A stretch of 64,000 nt of DNA from Bradyrhizobium yuanmingense. GTDB lineage: Bacteria > Pseudomonadota > Alphaproteobacteria > Rhizobiales > Xanthobacteraceae. Shown one piece after another: positions 51,521 through 60,010 of the stretch (positions are counted from its first letter, which is position 1; every line of letters begins with the position of its first letter). The stretch is from contig NZ_FMAE01000012.1 of NCBI RefSeq assembly GCF_900094575.1, positions 1 to 64,000 on the forward strand, given 5' to 3'. Position numbers and translations under genes: made by a program. The notes beneath the pieces are model-generated. The model was not told where the DNA came from. It worked only from the letters and a program-made list of their open reading frames with translations, and searched no databases.

Positions 51521-52686
51521 GCCGTGAGGCGATGCCGCGCCGACCAGATCAGAATGGCGCCGGCAGCGGCCATCGCGGCCATGACGTAATAGACATTGTC
51601 GCCGATGCGGGCGTAGATCGCGCCTGATGCGATCGACGTCGCCGCCCCCAGGAGCCCGTTGCAGGCGGCGTAATAGCCCTGCCCGCGCGCGATCTGATGC
51701 GAAGGCACGCGCTGCACCAAAAGGTTCATGGTGCCGACGATGGTCAGGCCGAAGCTGAAGCCGTGGCCGAGCTGGGCGATCGCGAGCAGCACGAGCGGCG
51801 GCTCGCTCGCGGTGACGATCCAGCGCAGCACGGCGACCACGCCGCCGATCGCCATCAGCGTGGACGGCTGCAGCGAGAAGCGCGGCGACAGCGCGAACAC
51901 GACGATCTCTGCCATAATGCCGAGCGTCCACAGCACCGCGATGGTCAGCCCGCTGATGCCTTGCAGCTGCCAGTTGATGGCCGAGAAGGTGTAGAAGGCG
52001 ATGTGGCTGCTCTGGATCAGCGCCGCCGACGCGATCACGGCCCAGAAGTCTGCATCGCGCAGCAGCGGCTTGCCGGCATGCCGCTCCGGCGTCCTCCGCC
52101 TGAGATCGTCGAGCGGCTGCAGCAGCAGGCTGGCTGCGACCGCGACGACGGCCCAGGCCACGATGACCCAGATCAGGTCGCGCGGAGCGATGACGTCGAC
52201 GAGATAGCCGCAGGCGAGCGAGCCGGCGGCAAACGCCGCCGACCCCCACAGCCGCAGGGGTCCGTAATCGAGCCCGTAGCGAGCGACACCGCGCAACGCA
52301 TAGGCATCAGTCAGCGGCATCGTCGGCGTCCACACCATGCAGGTCAGCGCATAGATCAGGAACAGCGCCAGCGGCTGCTGCTGCAGGCCGACCATCGTAA
52401 ATCCGATCGCGGTGGCCAGCGCCGACACCATGATGGCGGCGCGAACGGCCTGCCGCTTTTCGGCAAAAGCGGTCACTTGCGGCAGCGTGGTGAAGCGCGT
52501 GATCGCCGGCAGCGCGGCGATGATGCCGATCCAGACAGCGTCGATGCCGATCGCCTTCAGCCAGACCGGGAAGAACGGCACATGCGTGCCCAGGACCGCA
52601 AAAAAGGCCGAATAGAACACGGCGAGGCTCACGGCGAATCGCCGCTTCGTCGCTGCCGCGATGGGGATTTGTGATTCGGACTGCAT
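51490..52686 (-). CDS. MFS transporter, HcaT/3-phenylpropionate permease-like
   Basis: The 398-residue protein has about twelve transmembrane helices. FYSAFFAVLGTHVPFFPVWLK at the N-terminus and RLWGSAAFAAGSLACGYLVD are typical of the HcaT-like phenylpropionate/nucleoside MFS group. Substrate is unknown. The start at 52686 (MQSESQ) is taken over the longer frame to 52974, which would run into the divergent gene. The last 31 bases overlap the end of the dipeptide epimerase gene tail to tail, an arrangement that can produce antisense RNA. Confidence 0.85.
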   Translation of the reverse strand: MQSESQIPIAAATKRRFAVSLAVFYSAFFAVLGTHVPFFPVWLKAIGIDAVWIGIIAALPAITRFTTLPQVTAFAEKRQAVRAAIMVSALATAIGFTMVGLQQQPLALFLIYALTCMVWTPTMPLTDAYALRGVARYGLDYGPLRLWGSAAFAAGSLACGYLVDVIAPRDLIWVIVAWAVVAVAASLLLQPLDDLRRRTPERHAGKPLLRDADFWAVIASAALIQSSHIAFYTFSAINWQLQGISGLTIAVLWTLGIMAEIVVFALSPRFSLQPSTLMAIGGVVAVLRWIVTASEPPLVLLAIAQLGHGFSFGLTIVGTMNLLVQRVPSHQIARGQGYYAACNGLLGAATSIASGAIYARIGDNVYYVMAAMAAAGAILIWSARHRLTAQPQSETSGG

Positions 52687-52721
52687 CAAACCAATTGCGA
52701 TTCGGTCGATATCGTGGTGAT

Positions 52722-52734
52722 CGTTACAGTAACG
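52722..52734. promoter_or_regulatory. Perfect palindrome in a 75-bp divergent promoter
   Basis: CGTTAC-A-GTAACG is a perfect palindrome with a one-base centre, placed between the MFS transporter and the acidic protein gene. It is a likely binding site for a dimeric regulator, identity unknown. Confidence 0.45.
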
Positions 52735-52761
52735 CGCACTGATTTGCGCGACGAGATTGTC

Positions 52762-54198
52762 ATGGCCAACGAAGCATTCGCCCTCTCGCCCATGTCTGCC
52801 CGCGCGGCCGCGCCGAACGAGCAGGATTACGACGCGATCCGCGAAGCCTTCATGGAGACCGCGCGCGGCCGCTGGTTCCTCGGCGAATATGCCAAGCGCA
52901 ACCGCAATGCCGACACAAGCATGGTGCTGGATGCGGTCGCCAAAATCGAGGAAACCCTTGCGGCACAGCGGCAACCGGTCGTCGAGGACCGCTTGCCCGA
53001 GGCGCTGGTCGAGATCCGCCGCGCCATCCGCGAGGCCGAGACGATCGCGCTCGCCGCGGTCGATGCCGGCGCGATCGAGGCGAGTCTCGCGCCGATCCCG
53101 CGCGGGGTACGCATCATCAAGGAGATCTCCTGGCGCTGGCGCGAGATCGGCGCCGACGGGCGAATCTGCGACCTCATTGATTCGCAGCTCGCCTCGATCG
53201 AGGCCGCCTGCGGGCAGATCTCGACCCTCGATCCCCGCATCGAGCTCAAAGCCGCGTTCGATCTGCTGAAGGATCGAGTCGAGCAGCTCGACGGCGACGC
53301 AACGCCGCAGGCCGCGCCTGCTCCGGCACAGGAGGCGCCGTCATCAGTCGCAGAAGCCTCGCCCGTCGAGATGGCGGCGATGGCGGGCGATGCATCCGTG
53401 GCTTTTACGGAGACGCGCGAAGAGATCGCGGCAGCTCCGGAACTCGATGCGGCCGTCGAAGCAGCGGCCGTCGCTGAAACCTCCGCCATCGCCGAGCAGG
53501 CCATGGACGCGGCTGCCGCACAGGGGATCGCGGCCGAAAGCCAAATCCCTGCCGAAAGCGCGGCGCTCGAAAACCTCGCGCCTGATGATGCCGAGCTCGA
53601 AGCCGTCGCGTTTGAAGAGCCGGCCGCTCAGCCGGAGGCCTTGACGGAAGCAAGCGAGGAGTTCTCGCTCGACGCCGCAGCCGAGGCCGAGGACGAAGCC
53701 ATCCTCGAGGCCATCGCGATGGAGATGGCCGCGCCCGATCCCGAGTTTGACGAGATCATCGAGCCGGTGGAGATGGCAGCCGCGACGCCGGAGCCCGCGC
53801 CCTCGGATGTCGTGGCGTCCATTGCTACCGAACAGCCGGAGCCGGTCGCAGCCGAGCCTGTCCTCGCAGCCATCGCCGAAGAGCCCGCCGCGGACGCGCC
53901 GATCGCGCTGGACTCGCTCGCGCGCCTCACCGACGCCATCGCGGAAGCCGCCGCCGAAGTGATGGAGCAGCAGGCGCCCGCCGTGGCGGCCGCAGCATCA
54001 TTGGCGGCAGCCCCGACCGCGACGCTGCCGATGCCCTCGCCCCTGCCCGCGTCCATGTCCGCGTCCATGTCCGACGCCTCGCTCGGCGCCACCATCCTCG
54101 CCAGCGGCATCTTGCAAAAACCCCGCGCACCGGCCAACGACCCGCTCGCCCCGATCCGCCGCATGACCCAGGCCGAGAAGATCGCGTTCTTTTCGTAA
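52762..54198 (+). CDS. Acidic protein with conserved N-terminal helical domain
   Basis: The 478-residue protein has a helical N-terminal domain (about 20-185; REAFMETARGRWFLGEYAKR, then PEALVEIRRAIREAETIALA) and a long Ala/Glu/Pro-rich acidic region (about 200-440), closing with a short conserved-looking LAPIRRMTQAEKIAFFS. The ARGRWFLGEYAKRNR-type motif recurs in other alphaproteobacterial proteins of unknown function, as far as I can recall. No signal peptide or membrane helix. It may be a scaffold or regulator. The start at 52762 (MANEAF) is chosen over 52714 because the latter overlaps the divergent promoter palindrome. Confidence 0.65.
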   Translation: MANEAFALSPMSARAAAPNEQDYDAIREAFMETARGRWFLGEYAKRNRNADTSMVLDAVAKIEETLAAQRQPVVEDRLPEALVEIRRAIREAETIALAAVDAGAIEASLAPIPRGVRIIKEISWRWREIGADGRICDLIDSQLASIEAACGQISTLDPRIELKAAFDLLKDRVEQLDGDATPQAAPAPAQEAPSSVAEASPVEMAAMAGDASVAFTETREEIAAAPELDAAVEAAAVAETSAIAEQAMDAAAAQGIAAESQIPAESAALENLAPDDAELEAVAFEEPAAQPEALTEASEEFSLDAAAEAEDEAILEAIAMEMAAPDPEFDEIIEPVEMAAATPEPAPSDVVASIATEQPEPVAAEPVLAAIAEEPAADAPIALDSLARLTDAIAEAAAEVMEQQAPAVAAAASLAAAPTATLPMPSPLPASMSASMSDASLGATILASGILQKPRAPANDPLAPIRRMTQAEKIAFFS

Positions 54199-54220
54199 GG
54201 GGCGCGCACTCCCCCCACAC

Positions 54221-54299
54221 CGTCATTGCGAGCGCAGCGAAGCGATCCAGGCTGTCTCCGCGGAGGATTCTGGATTGCTTCGCTGCGCTCGCAATGACG
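54221..54299. repeat. Palindromic intergenic repeat, copy 2
   Basis: The 23-base arms (54221-54243 with 54277-54299) are the same as those at 15744-15822; only the centre differs. It lies between two convergent genes and could act as a terminator. Confidence 0.85.
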
Positions 54300-54318
54300 C
54301 GTAGGCGACGTCAGCGCC

Positions 54319-54678
54319 TCACCCGCAATTCCAGATCGGACCGATCGGCGTGCGCGTCCAGCACGGGCCATAGCTGCCGCCGTTGTAGCGGCCGCCGTTG
54401 AATCCGGGGCGGCCGAAATAGTGCCACTCGCCGTCCCAGCGATAATATTGCGGAACCGGGTCGATGTACCAATGGCGACGGTCGGCGCGCGACAGGCGGC
54501 GCATGGCGTCTTTCTGCTTGTAGAGCGGGATGCTGTTGCTGAGCGGCTGCCGATAGCCCGGCAGAAAGCCGTAGCCCTTCCAGACCGGCTTGGGGCGCTT
54601 TTGCACGGGCTCGGCGGGCGCGACGGCGGGCAGCAGCGACAGAACGACAGCAACGAAGAGACACAGAAGGCGAGACAT
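54319..54678 (-). CDS. Small exported aromatic-rich protein
   Basis: The 119-residue protein begins with a signal peptide (MSRLLCLFVAVVLSLLPAVAPA). The mature part is basic and rich in Tyr, Trp, Pro and Gly (RHWYIDPVPQYYRWDGEWHY, then GRPGFNGGRYNGGSYGPCW). No family is recognised; such proteins are often envelope-associated. Start 54678 is preferred over the in-frame GTG at 54714 because it begins the signal peptide, but neither has a good ribosome site. Confidence 0.62.
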   Translation of the reverse strand: MSRLLCLFVAVVLSLLPAVAPAEPVQKRPKPVWKGYGFLPGYRQPLSNSIPLYKQKDAMRRLSRADRRHWYIDPVPQYYRWDGEWHYFGRPGFNGGRYNGGSYGPCWTRTPIGPIWNCG

Positions 54679-54763
54679 GAATCGACGATAGACAGGCGGA
54701 TGCGAGAAGGCCACTCAAATTCGAGTGCGAGGCGTTTCGTCCCACCAAACGCCAGTAAGACGA

Positions 54764-55279
54764 CTAGCCGATCTTGTCGCGCACATGCGCTTCAACGCGG
54801 TCCAGGACATGGTCGAGCGAACTCTCGGCCGTATCGAGCACCAAGTGCTCCCGATCCCACGGCTCGTAAGTCAGGCTCACGACGTCATCCCAGGTTGGAA
54901 CCTTGTGACCGTCAATGTCGGGCAGCCGGTTTTCCACGCGCTGCCGGTGTAACGCCGGTTCGCTGCAAATCACTTCAATCTCGACGATGCCTGCGCCGGT
55001 TCGCAAGGCAGTCTGCCGCCATCCGGCGCGGCTTGCCAGCACGGGATTGACGCAGTCCGCGATGACGATGCGCCCGAGCTTGAGGTTTTCGGCGGCAAGC
55101 GTGTTGGCAACGGCATAGCCTGCTGCGCCGACGATGAAACCTGCGTCCCGCAATGGCTGCTCGATCGCATCGATACGAAGATAGGTCGCCGCCAGCCTGG
55201 CGGTGAGTTCGCGAGCGATCGTCGTCTTGCCGGTACCTGGAAGGCCGCCGAACACGATCAGTGAGGATGGATGCTTCAT
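54764..55279 (-). CDS. P-loop kinase of unknown substrate
   Basis: The 171-residue protein has a Walker A at the N-terminus (IVFGGLPGTGKTTIARELTARL), the LRIDAIEQPLRD block usual for small-molecule kinases of the AAA_33/zeta-toxin-like type, and a lid Arg-rich PALHRQRVENRL. It phosphorylates a small molecule or has an adenylate-kinase-like role. It starts 7 bases after the stop of the FucU-like gene, so the pair is co-transcribed. A sugar substrate is a guess from that neighbour. Confidence 0.75.
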   Translation of the reverse strand: MKHPSSLIVFGGLPGTGKTTIARELTARLAATYLRIDAIEQPLRDAGFIVGAAGYAVANTLAAENLKLGRIVIADCVNPVLASRAGWRQTALRTGAGIVEIEVICSEPALHRQRVENRLPDIDGHKVPTWDDVVSLTYEPWDREHLVLDTAESSLDHVLDRVEAHVRDKIG

Positions 55280-55286
55280 GATATTC

Positions 55287-55730
55287 CTAACTGATCACGC
55301 CCTTCCTGATCAGGAAGCAGCCATAGCCCCTGCTGTCACCGACCTGCACGACGCCAAAGCCTGCCGCTGCCGCGCGATAGAAATCGGGACGCGCGAGCTT
55401 GCCGGGCGTGACCGGCCGGCCAGCCGCACGTGCGATCTCCGCGAGCACGGCGCGCTGCACCTCGGGCACGCGGTCGGGATCGTCGACCGGCATCATCACA
55501 CGCACCGGATCGGGATCGAAATCGTCGAGCGGATAGACCGACATGATGGCCCGGATGGCAGTTTCCATCGTCATGCCCGGCAATTGGATCAGGCGCTGCG
55601 ATGAGGTGCTCTGCGCGATCCGGGTGGCGGGGTGATTGGCGTCGACGAACACGAGGTCGTCGCCATGGCCCATCGCGGCGAGCAGCCAGAGCAAATCGGG
55701 GGTGAGGATCGGATCGATCGATTTCAGCAT
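55287..55730 (-). CDS. RbsD/FucU family sugar mutarotase
   Basis: The 147-residue protein has the family start MLKSIDPILTPDLLWLLAAMGHGDDLVFVDANHPA, with the catalytic His/Asp region, and the C-terminal RGYGCFLIRKG. FucU interconverts the anomers of L-fucose, and RbsD those of ribose; the length fits FucU. The start at 55730 is chosen because it gives the family N-terminus (GGAGG lies about 12 bases upstream). It is followed 7 bases later by a small kinase gene. Confidence 0.85.
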   Translation of the reverse strand: MLKSIDPILTPDLLWLLAAMGHGDDLVFVDANHPATRIAQSTSSQRLIQLPGMTMETAIRAIMSVYPLDDFDPDPVRVMMPVDDPDRVPEVQRAVLAEIARAAGRPVTPGKLARPDFYRAAAAGFGVVQVGDSRGYGCFLIRKGVIS

Positions 55731-55895
55731 GTGGCGGACGTCCTCCCAATCGATCGCTAACCATAGCAGGTTCCGAGCGTGATTCAGATCACGGAGGCCA
55801 GCATGGTGACAGGGATCACGGACCGCAAGGCTCGAACGCGGCCAAGCTTGCGCGCAACCAATCTCGCATCGAGATGAGTGCCAAAGGAGCACGCC

Positions 55896-57719
55896 ATGTT
55901 CCGCCTAAAGCCCTTTTTCATGACGGCGAGCCTGCTGGGAAGCCTGTTCGGCTTCGCCTGCGGGCCCGTTTCCGCGCAAGTCGCCCCGGTTCAGCCTGCC
56001 CCCACCGCCCTGCAAGGCCCGGAGCAGCGGGTGGCGCTGGTGATCGGCAATGCGAACTACCAGAACGCGCCGCAGCTTGCGAATCCCGACGATGACGCCC
56101 AGTCGATGGCGCAGTTCCTGAACTCCGCCGGGTTCGAAGTGGTCGCCGCGACCGACTTGACCCAGAACGACATGCTCCGCGTCGTCCAGGACTTCTCCGC
56201 CAAGGTCGCCTCGCGCGGTCCGAACACGGTGGCGATGGTCTATTACGCCGGTCACGGCGTGCAGCTCGCCGGCGAGAACTATCTCGTTCCGGTCGACGCC
56301 AAGGTTTCCAGCCCGACCGAGCTGGTCAACAATTCGCTGCGCCTCGTCGACGTCATGTCGACGCTGGAGACGATCCCGAGCCGCATGCGCATCGTCATCC
56401 TCGATGCCTGCCGCAACAACCCTTTCCCTGAAATCAACGACGCCGGCCGAGGCTTGGCAATCGTCGATGCGCCGAACGGCTCGATCGTCGGCTACTCGAC
56501 CGCGCCAGGTGCCGAGGCGCTCGACGGCACCAATGGCCACAGCCCGTACACACAGGCGTTCCTGAACGTCGCGCGCGAGCCCAACGTGCCGATCGAGCAG
56601 CTGTTCAAGCGCGTGCGCCTGCAGGTCAACCAGACCACCAGCGGCGCGCAGATTCCGTGGGAGAGCTCGTCATTGACGAGCGACTTCACCTTCTTCGGTG
56701 ACACCGCCGTTGCCGCCAACCGCGCGCCGGTGAAAGCGCCGGTCGTGCAGATGGCCTCCAATTTGCCGAGCCGCTCCACCCGCCAGGCCTATGACTACGT
56801 CGTGTCCGAGGGCCGTCCGGAGTACTATCAGGAGTTCATCCGGATGTACCCGCACGACCCGCTGTGCGACCACATCCGCTGGCTGCTCAACAACATCCTG
56901 ATCTCGCAGGCCTGGCACAAGGCGGTGCTCGCCAACTCGCCGCTCGCCTACAAGAGCTTCTATGACAGCTACGGCAACAGTCCCTATGCGCAGGTCGCGC
57001 TGAAGCTGCAGGTGCAGCCGAAGCAGATCCCCCTGATGCAGGCGACCAAGTTCCTGGCGCCGCAGACCATTGCTCCGACGATCAAGATCGGCAATCTCGG
57101 CCAGCCCAAATACATGCCGCTGATGCAGCAGGGCAATGGCGCGCAGGTGAACGGCAATCTGCCGGTCGTGCAGAAGCCGCTCGACGGCAATGTCGTCGGC
57201 AAGCTCGGCAATGGCGGACAGATCGTCACCCTGCCTGCGGGCAACAACCAGCCGAACCCGCAGAACGGCACGCCGCCGCAGACCCCGAGCAAGATCGTCA
57301 CGCTGCCTGCGCCGACCAACACGGTCAACGGCAAGGTCGGCATCGGCAAGATCGTGACCCTGCCTGCGACCAGCAAGCCGCAGAACGGCGGCAACAATGC
57401 CGGCAACGGCTCTCCGCCCAAGATCGTGAGCATGCCGGTGAATGTCGGCAAAGGCAGCACCAAGATCGACGTGAAGCCGGCCAACGTTCAGACGCAGAAC
57501 CAGCCGATCCGCGTCAACAACGGCAACACCGGCATCGTGAGGCCCAACATTAGCCCGGTCAACAAGGTGCAGGTGCAGACCAACGTGCAGACGAGCCGTC
57601 CGCAGCTCAACACGGTGCCGAACCGCATGGTCAGCAGCAACAACAACTTCCGGCAGTCGATGAACCAAGCGCCGAGCATGAACAATGGCGGCAACCGTCG
57701 CGGCGGCTTCACGCACTGA
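55896..57719 (+). CDS. Exported caspase-like (peptidase C14) protein with Asn/Gln-rich tail
   Basis: The 607-residue protein has a signal peptide (about 1-28) and a caspase-like domain (about 45-270) starting RVALVIGNANYQNAPQLANP. The catalytic pair is present: His in VYYAGHGVQ and Cys in VILDACRNNPF. These bacterial metacaspase relatives cleave after Arg/Lys or Asp, often in programmed responses; the target is unknown. The C-terminal 250 residues are Asn/Gln/Pro-rich with four repeats of the type KIVTLPA. GGAG seven bases before ATG supports the start. A strong terminator follows. Confidence 0.85.
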   Translation: MFRLKPFFMTASLLGSLFGFACGPVSAQVAPVQPAPTALQGPEQRVALVIGNANYQNAPQLANPDDDAQSMAQFLNSAGFEVVAATDLTQNDMLRVVQDFSAKVASRGPNTVAMVYYAGHGVQLAGENYLVPVDAKVSSPTELVNNSLRLVDVMSTLETIPSRMRIVILDACRNNPFPEINDAGRGLAIVDAPNGSIVGYSTAPGAEALDGTNGHSPYTQAFLNVAREPNVPIEQLFKRVRLQVNQTTSGAQIPWESSSLTSDFTFFGDTAVAANRAPVKAPVVQMASNLPSRSTRQAYDYVVSEGRPEYYQEFIRMYPHDPLCDHIRWLLNNILISQAWHKAVLANSPLAYKSFYDSYGNSPYAQVALKLQVQPKQIPLMQATKFLAPQTIAPTIKIGNLGQPKYMPLMQQGNGAQVNGNLPVVQKPLDGNVVGKLGNGGQIVTLPAGNNQPNPQNGTPPQTPSKIVTLPAPTNTVNGKVGIGKIVTLPATSKPQNGGNNAGNGSPPKIVSMPVNVGKGSTKIDVKPANVQTQNQPIRVNNGNTGIVRPNISPVNKVQVQTNVQTSRPQLNTVPNRMVSSNNNFRQSMNQAPSMNNGGNRRGGFTH

Positions 57720-57739
57720 TTGCGGCGAGCGAGACGACA

Positions 57740-57770
57740 AAGGGGCAGAGCGGAAACGCTCTGCCCCTTC
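57740..57770 (+). terminator. Terminator after the caspase-like gene
   Basis: A perfect 13-bp stem (57740-57752 with 57757-57769), loop GAAA, ends in CTTC. The GNRA tetraloop and GC-rich stem make it very stable. Confidence 0.85.
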
Positions 57771-57786
57771 TTCATGTCTGTTCTTG

Positions 57787-57904
57787 GTCATTCCGGGATG
57801 CGCCGTAAGGCGCAGGCCCGGAATCCATACTCCCGATCGTGGTTATGGATTCTCAGATGCGCAATTGCGCATCATAGCTCTCGCTGCGCGAGCCCCGGAA
57901 TGAC
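57787..57904. repeat. Palindromic intergenic repeat (GTCATTCCGG type)
   Basis: GTCATTCCGG (57787-57796) and CCGGAATGAC (57895-57904) are the outer arms; inside are GCGCC/GGCGC-like and GCGCAATTGCGC pairs. It abuts the dehydratase gene end at 57907. Confidence 0.75.
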
Positions 57905-57906
57905 GA

Positions 57907-58890
57907 TCAGGCCACCAGCTCCGCGAACAGATCCGCATCGACATTGCCGCCTGACAGCACGATGACGACGTTCTTGCCGGCCACATCAAGGCGGCCCGCG
58001 AGTAGCGCAGCAAGCCCCACCGCGCCGCCGGGCTCCGCCACCAGCTTCAGCTCGCGATAGGCAAAGGCGACCGCCGCGCCGACTTCCTTGTCCGACGCCG
58101 TGACGCCGCGCGCCAAGAGCTTGCTGTTGATCGCAAACGTCATCTCGCCCGGCATCAGGGCCATCAGCGCATCGCAGATGGTGCGGCCGGCCGGCGGATG
58201 CGGCTCGCGATGGCCTGCGCTGAGTGAAATGCCGTGATCGTCGAAGGCCTCGGGCTCGGCGACCACGATCTCGGCTTGCGGATAGCGCGCCTTCACGGCG
58301 GTCGCGACACCCGCGATCAAGCCGCCGCCGGAGGCCGGCGCCACCACGATGTCGGGGCCGAGGCCGAGCGTTGCCATGTCCTCGGCGATCTCGCGGCCGG
58401 CGGTGCCCTGCCCTGCGATCACGAACGGATCGTCGTAGGGTTTGACCAGCGTCGCGCCGCGCTTCTCGGCAATGCCGCGCGAGATCGCCTCGCGGTCGTC
58501 CTTGTCGCGGTCGTACAGCACGACCTCGGCGCCGTAGGATTTGGTGCGCTCGCGCTTCGACAGCGGGGCGTCCGCTGGCATCACGATGGTGGCCTGCATG
58601 TCGAGGATCTTTGCCGCCGCCGCCACGCCTTGGGCGTGGTTGCCGGAGGAGAACGCGACGACGCCGCCGGCGCGCTTGTCCTGCGGGATCGAGAACACCT
58701 TGTTGAACGCACCGCGGAACTTGAACGAGCCGGTGCGCTGAAGCATCTCCGGCTTCAGGAACACTTTCGCACCGACGCGCTCGTTGAGCACGGGGAAGGA
58801 CAACAGCGGGGTGCGGATGGCGTAAGGCGCGATCACGCGCGCTGCGGCATCGATGTCGGCAGGGCCGACCGGAAGGGCCTGTTCGGTCAT
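57907..58890 (-). CDS. PLP-dependent threonine/serine dehydratase-like enzyme
   Basis: The 327-residue fold-type II PLP enzyme has the Schiff-base Lys in RTGSFKFRGAFN (about 57), the phosphate-binding loop SGGGLIAGVAT and the FSSGNHAQGVA block. It lacks the C-terminal ACT-like regulatory domain of biosynthetic IlvA, so it is a catabolic-type dehydratase acting on L-threonine, L-serine or a related hydroxyamino acid. The product would be 2-oxobutyrate or pyruvate plus ammonia. It is alone between a repeat and a leftward glycosyltransferase gene. Confidence 0.88.
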   Translation of the reverse strand: MTEQALPVGPADIDAAARVIAPYAIRTPLLSFPVLNERVGAKVFLKPEMLQRTGSFKFRGAFNKVFSIPQDKRAGGVVAFSSGNHAQGVAAAAKILDMQATIVMPADAPLSKRERTKSYGAEVVLYDRDKDDREAISRGIAEKRGATLVKPYDDPFVIAGQGTAGREIAEDMATLGLGPDIVVAPASGGGLIAGVATAVKARYPQAEIVVAEPEAFDDHGISLSAGHREPHPPAGRTICDALMALMPGEMTFAINSKLLARGVTASDKEVGAAVAFAYRELKLVAEPGGAVGLAALLAGRLDVAGKNVVIVLSGGNVDADLFAELVA

Positions 58891-58953
58891 GGCGGAATGC
58901 TATCGCGGCCAATCAGGCCCGGGCAAGACACCTCCGCGAGAGGATTTCTTGCC

Positions 58954-59997
58954 TCAAGCCACGAAACGCGGCTGTTCCGCGCCGGTCCGGCCGGGCAGCA
59001 CCGCCCCGACCGCCAAAATGCTGTCGATAAAGACCGTTGCCGAGGCCTCCCAGGTGTAGTTGGCGGCGAACGCGACGCAGTCCTGCCGGGAGATATCGAG
59101 CGCGGCGAAGCAGGCATTGCGCAGATCGTGATCGAGCGCGCCGACCGGCGCATCGCCAATCACGTCGCGGGGACCCTTCACGGGGAAGGCCGCGACCGGC
59201 AGGCCGCTCGCGAGCGCCTCCAGCAGGACCAGGCCGAAGGTGTCGGTCTTGCTCGGGAACACGAACACGTCGGCGGCCGCGTAGATATCCGCCAGTTCCT
59301 CGCCGTGCTTCTCGCCGAGGAAGATCGCATCGGGGTAGACCTCTTCCAGCGAGGCGCGCGCCGGGCCGTCGCCGACGACCACCTTGGTGCCGGGTAGGTC
59401 GAGGTCGAGGAACGCCTCGAGATTCTTCTCGACTGCGACGCGGCCGACCGACAGGAACACGGGTGCCGGCAGGCAGAGATCGATGACGCGCGGGTGGAAC
59501 AACGTGGTGTCCACGCCGCGCGGCCACAGCACGACATTGTCGAAGCCGCGCGCGGTCAATTCGCGCGCGAGCGCCGGCGTCGCCGCCATCACGGCGCGGC
59601 TGGCGCTGTGGAAGCGCCGCAGCGCCCGCCAGATCAGCGAGCCCGGCACTGGCACGCGGGCGCGGACATATTCGGGAAAGCGGGTATGGAAGCTGGTCGT
59701 GAACGGCAGCTTGCGCTGGCGGCAATAGCGGCGGACCATCAGGCCGATCGGCCCTTCGGTCGCGATGTGGATGCTGTCGGGACGTGCCTCCTCGATCAGC
59801 CTTGCGATCCGGGCCGGGCGCGGCATGGCGAGGCGCACGTCGCGATAGCTCGGCATCGCGAAGGTGCGGAACGATTGCGGCGTCAGGAACGTGAACTCGA
59901 CGCCGAGCGCTTTTGCAGCGTCAGCGAGCTTGGTCAGCGTCCGAACCACACCGTTGACTTGCGGGTGCCAGGCGTCGGTCGCGACCAGGATGCGCAT
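58954..59997 (-). CDS. GT4-family glycosyltransferase
   Basis: The 347-residue protein has the GT-B fold: an N-terminal MRILVATDAWHPQVNGVVRT, FTTSFHTRFPEYVR in the first domain, and the second-domain EKNLEAFLDLDLPGTKVVVG and PSKTDTFGLVLLEALASGLPV (nucleotide-sugar site, E-x7-E motif). The start follows the phosphatase stop by 13 bases with AGGA upstream. Members of this group move mannose or glucose to lipid or another acceptor. The paired metallophosphatase makes a role in glycolipid metabolism likely, but neither donor nor acceptor is known. Confidence 0.85.
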   Translation of the reverse strand: MRILVATDAWHPQVNGVVRTLTKLADAAKALGVEFTFLTPQSFRTFAMPSYRDVRLAMPRPARIARLIEEARPDSIHIATEGPIGLMVRRYCRQRKLPFTTSFHTRFPEYVRARVPVPGSLIWRALRRFHSASRAVMAATPALARELTARGFDNVVLWPRGVDTTLFHPRVIDLCLPAPVFLSVGRVAVEKNLEAFLDLDLPGTKVVVGDGPARASLEEVYPDAIFLGEKHGEELADIYAAADVFVFPSKTDTFGLVLLEALASGLPVAAFPVKGPRDVIGDAPVGALDHDLRNACFAALDISRQDCVAFAANYTWEASATVFIDSILAVGAVLPGRTGAEQPRFVA

Positions 59998-60010
59998 CAA
60001 GTGGTCCTTG

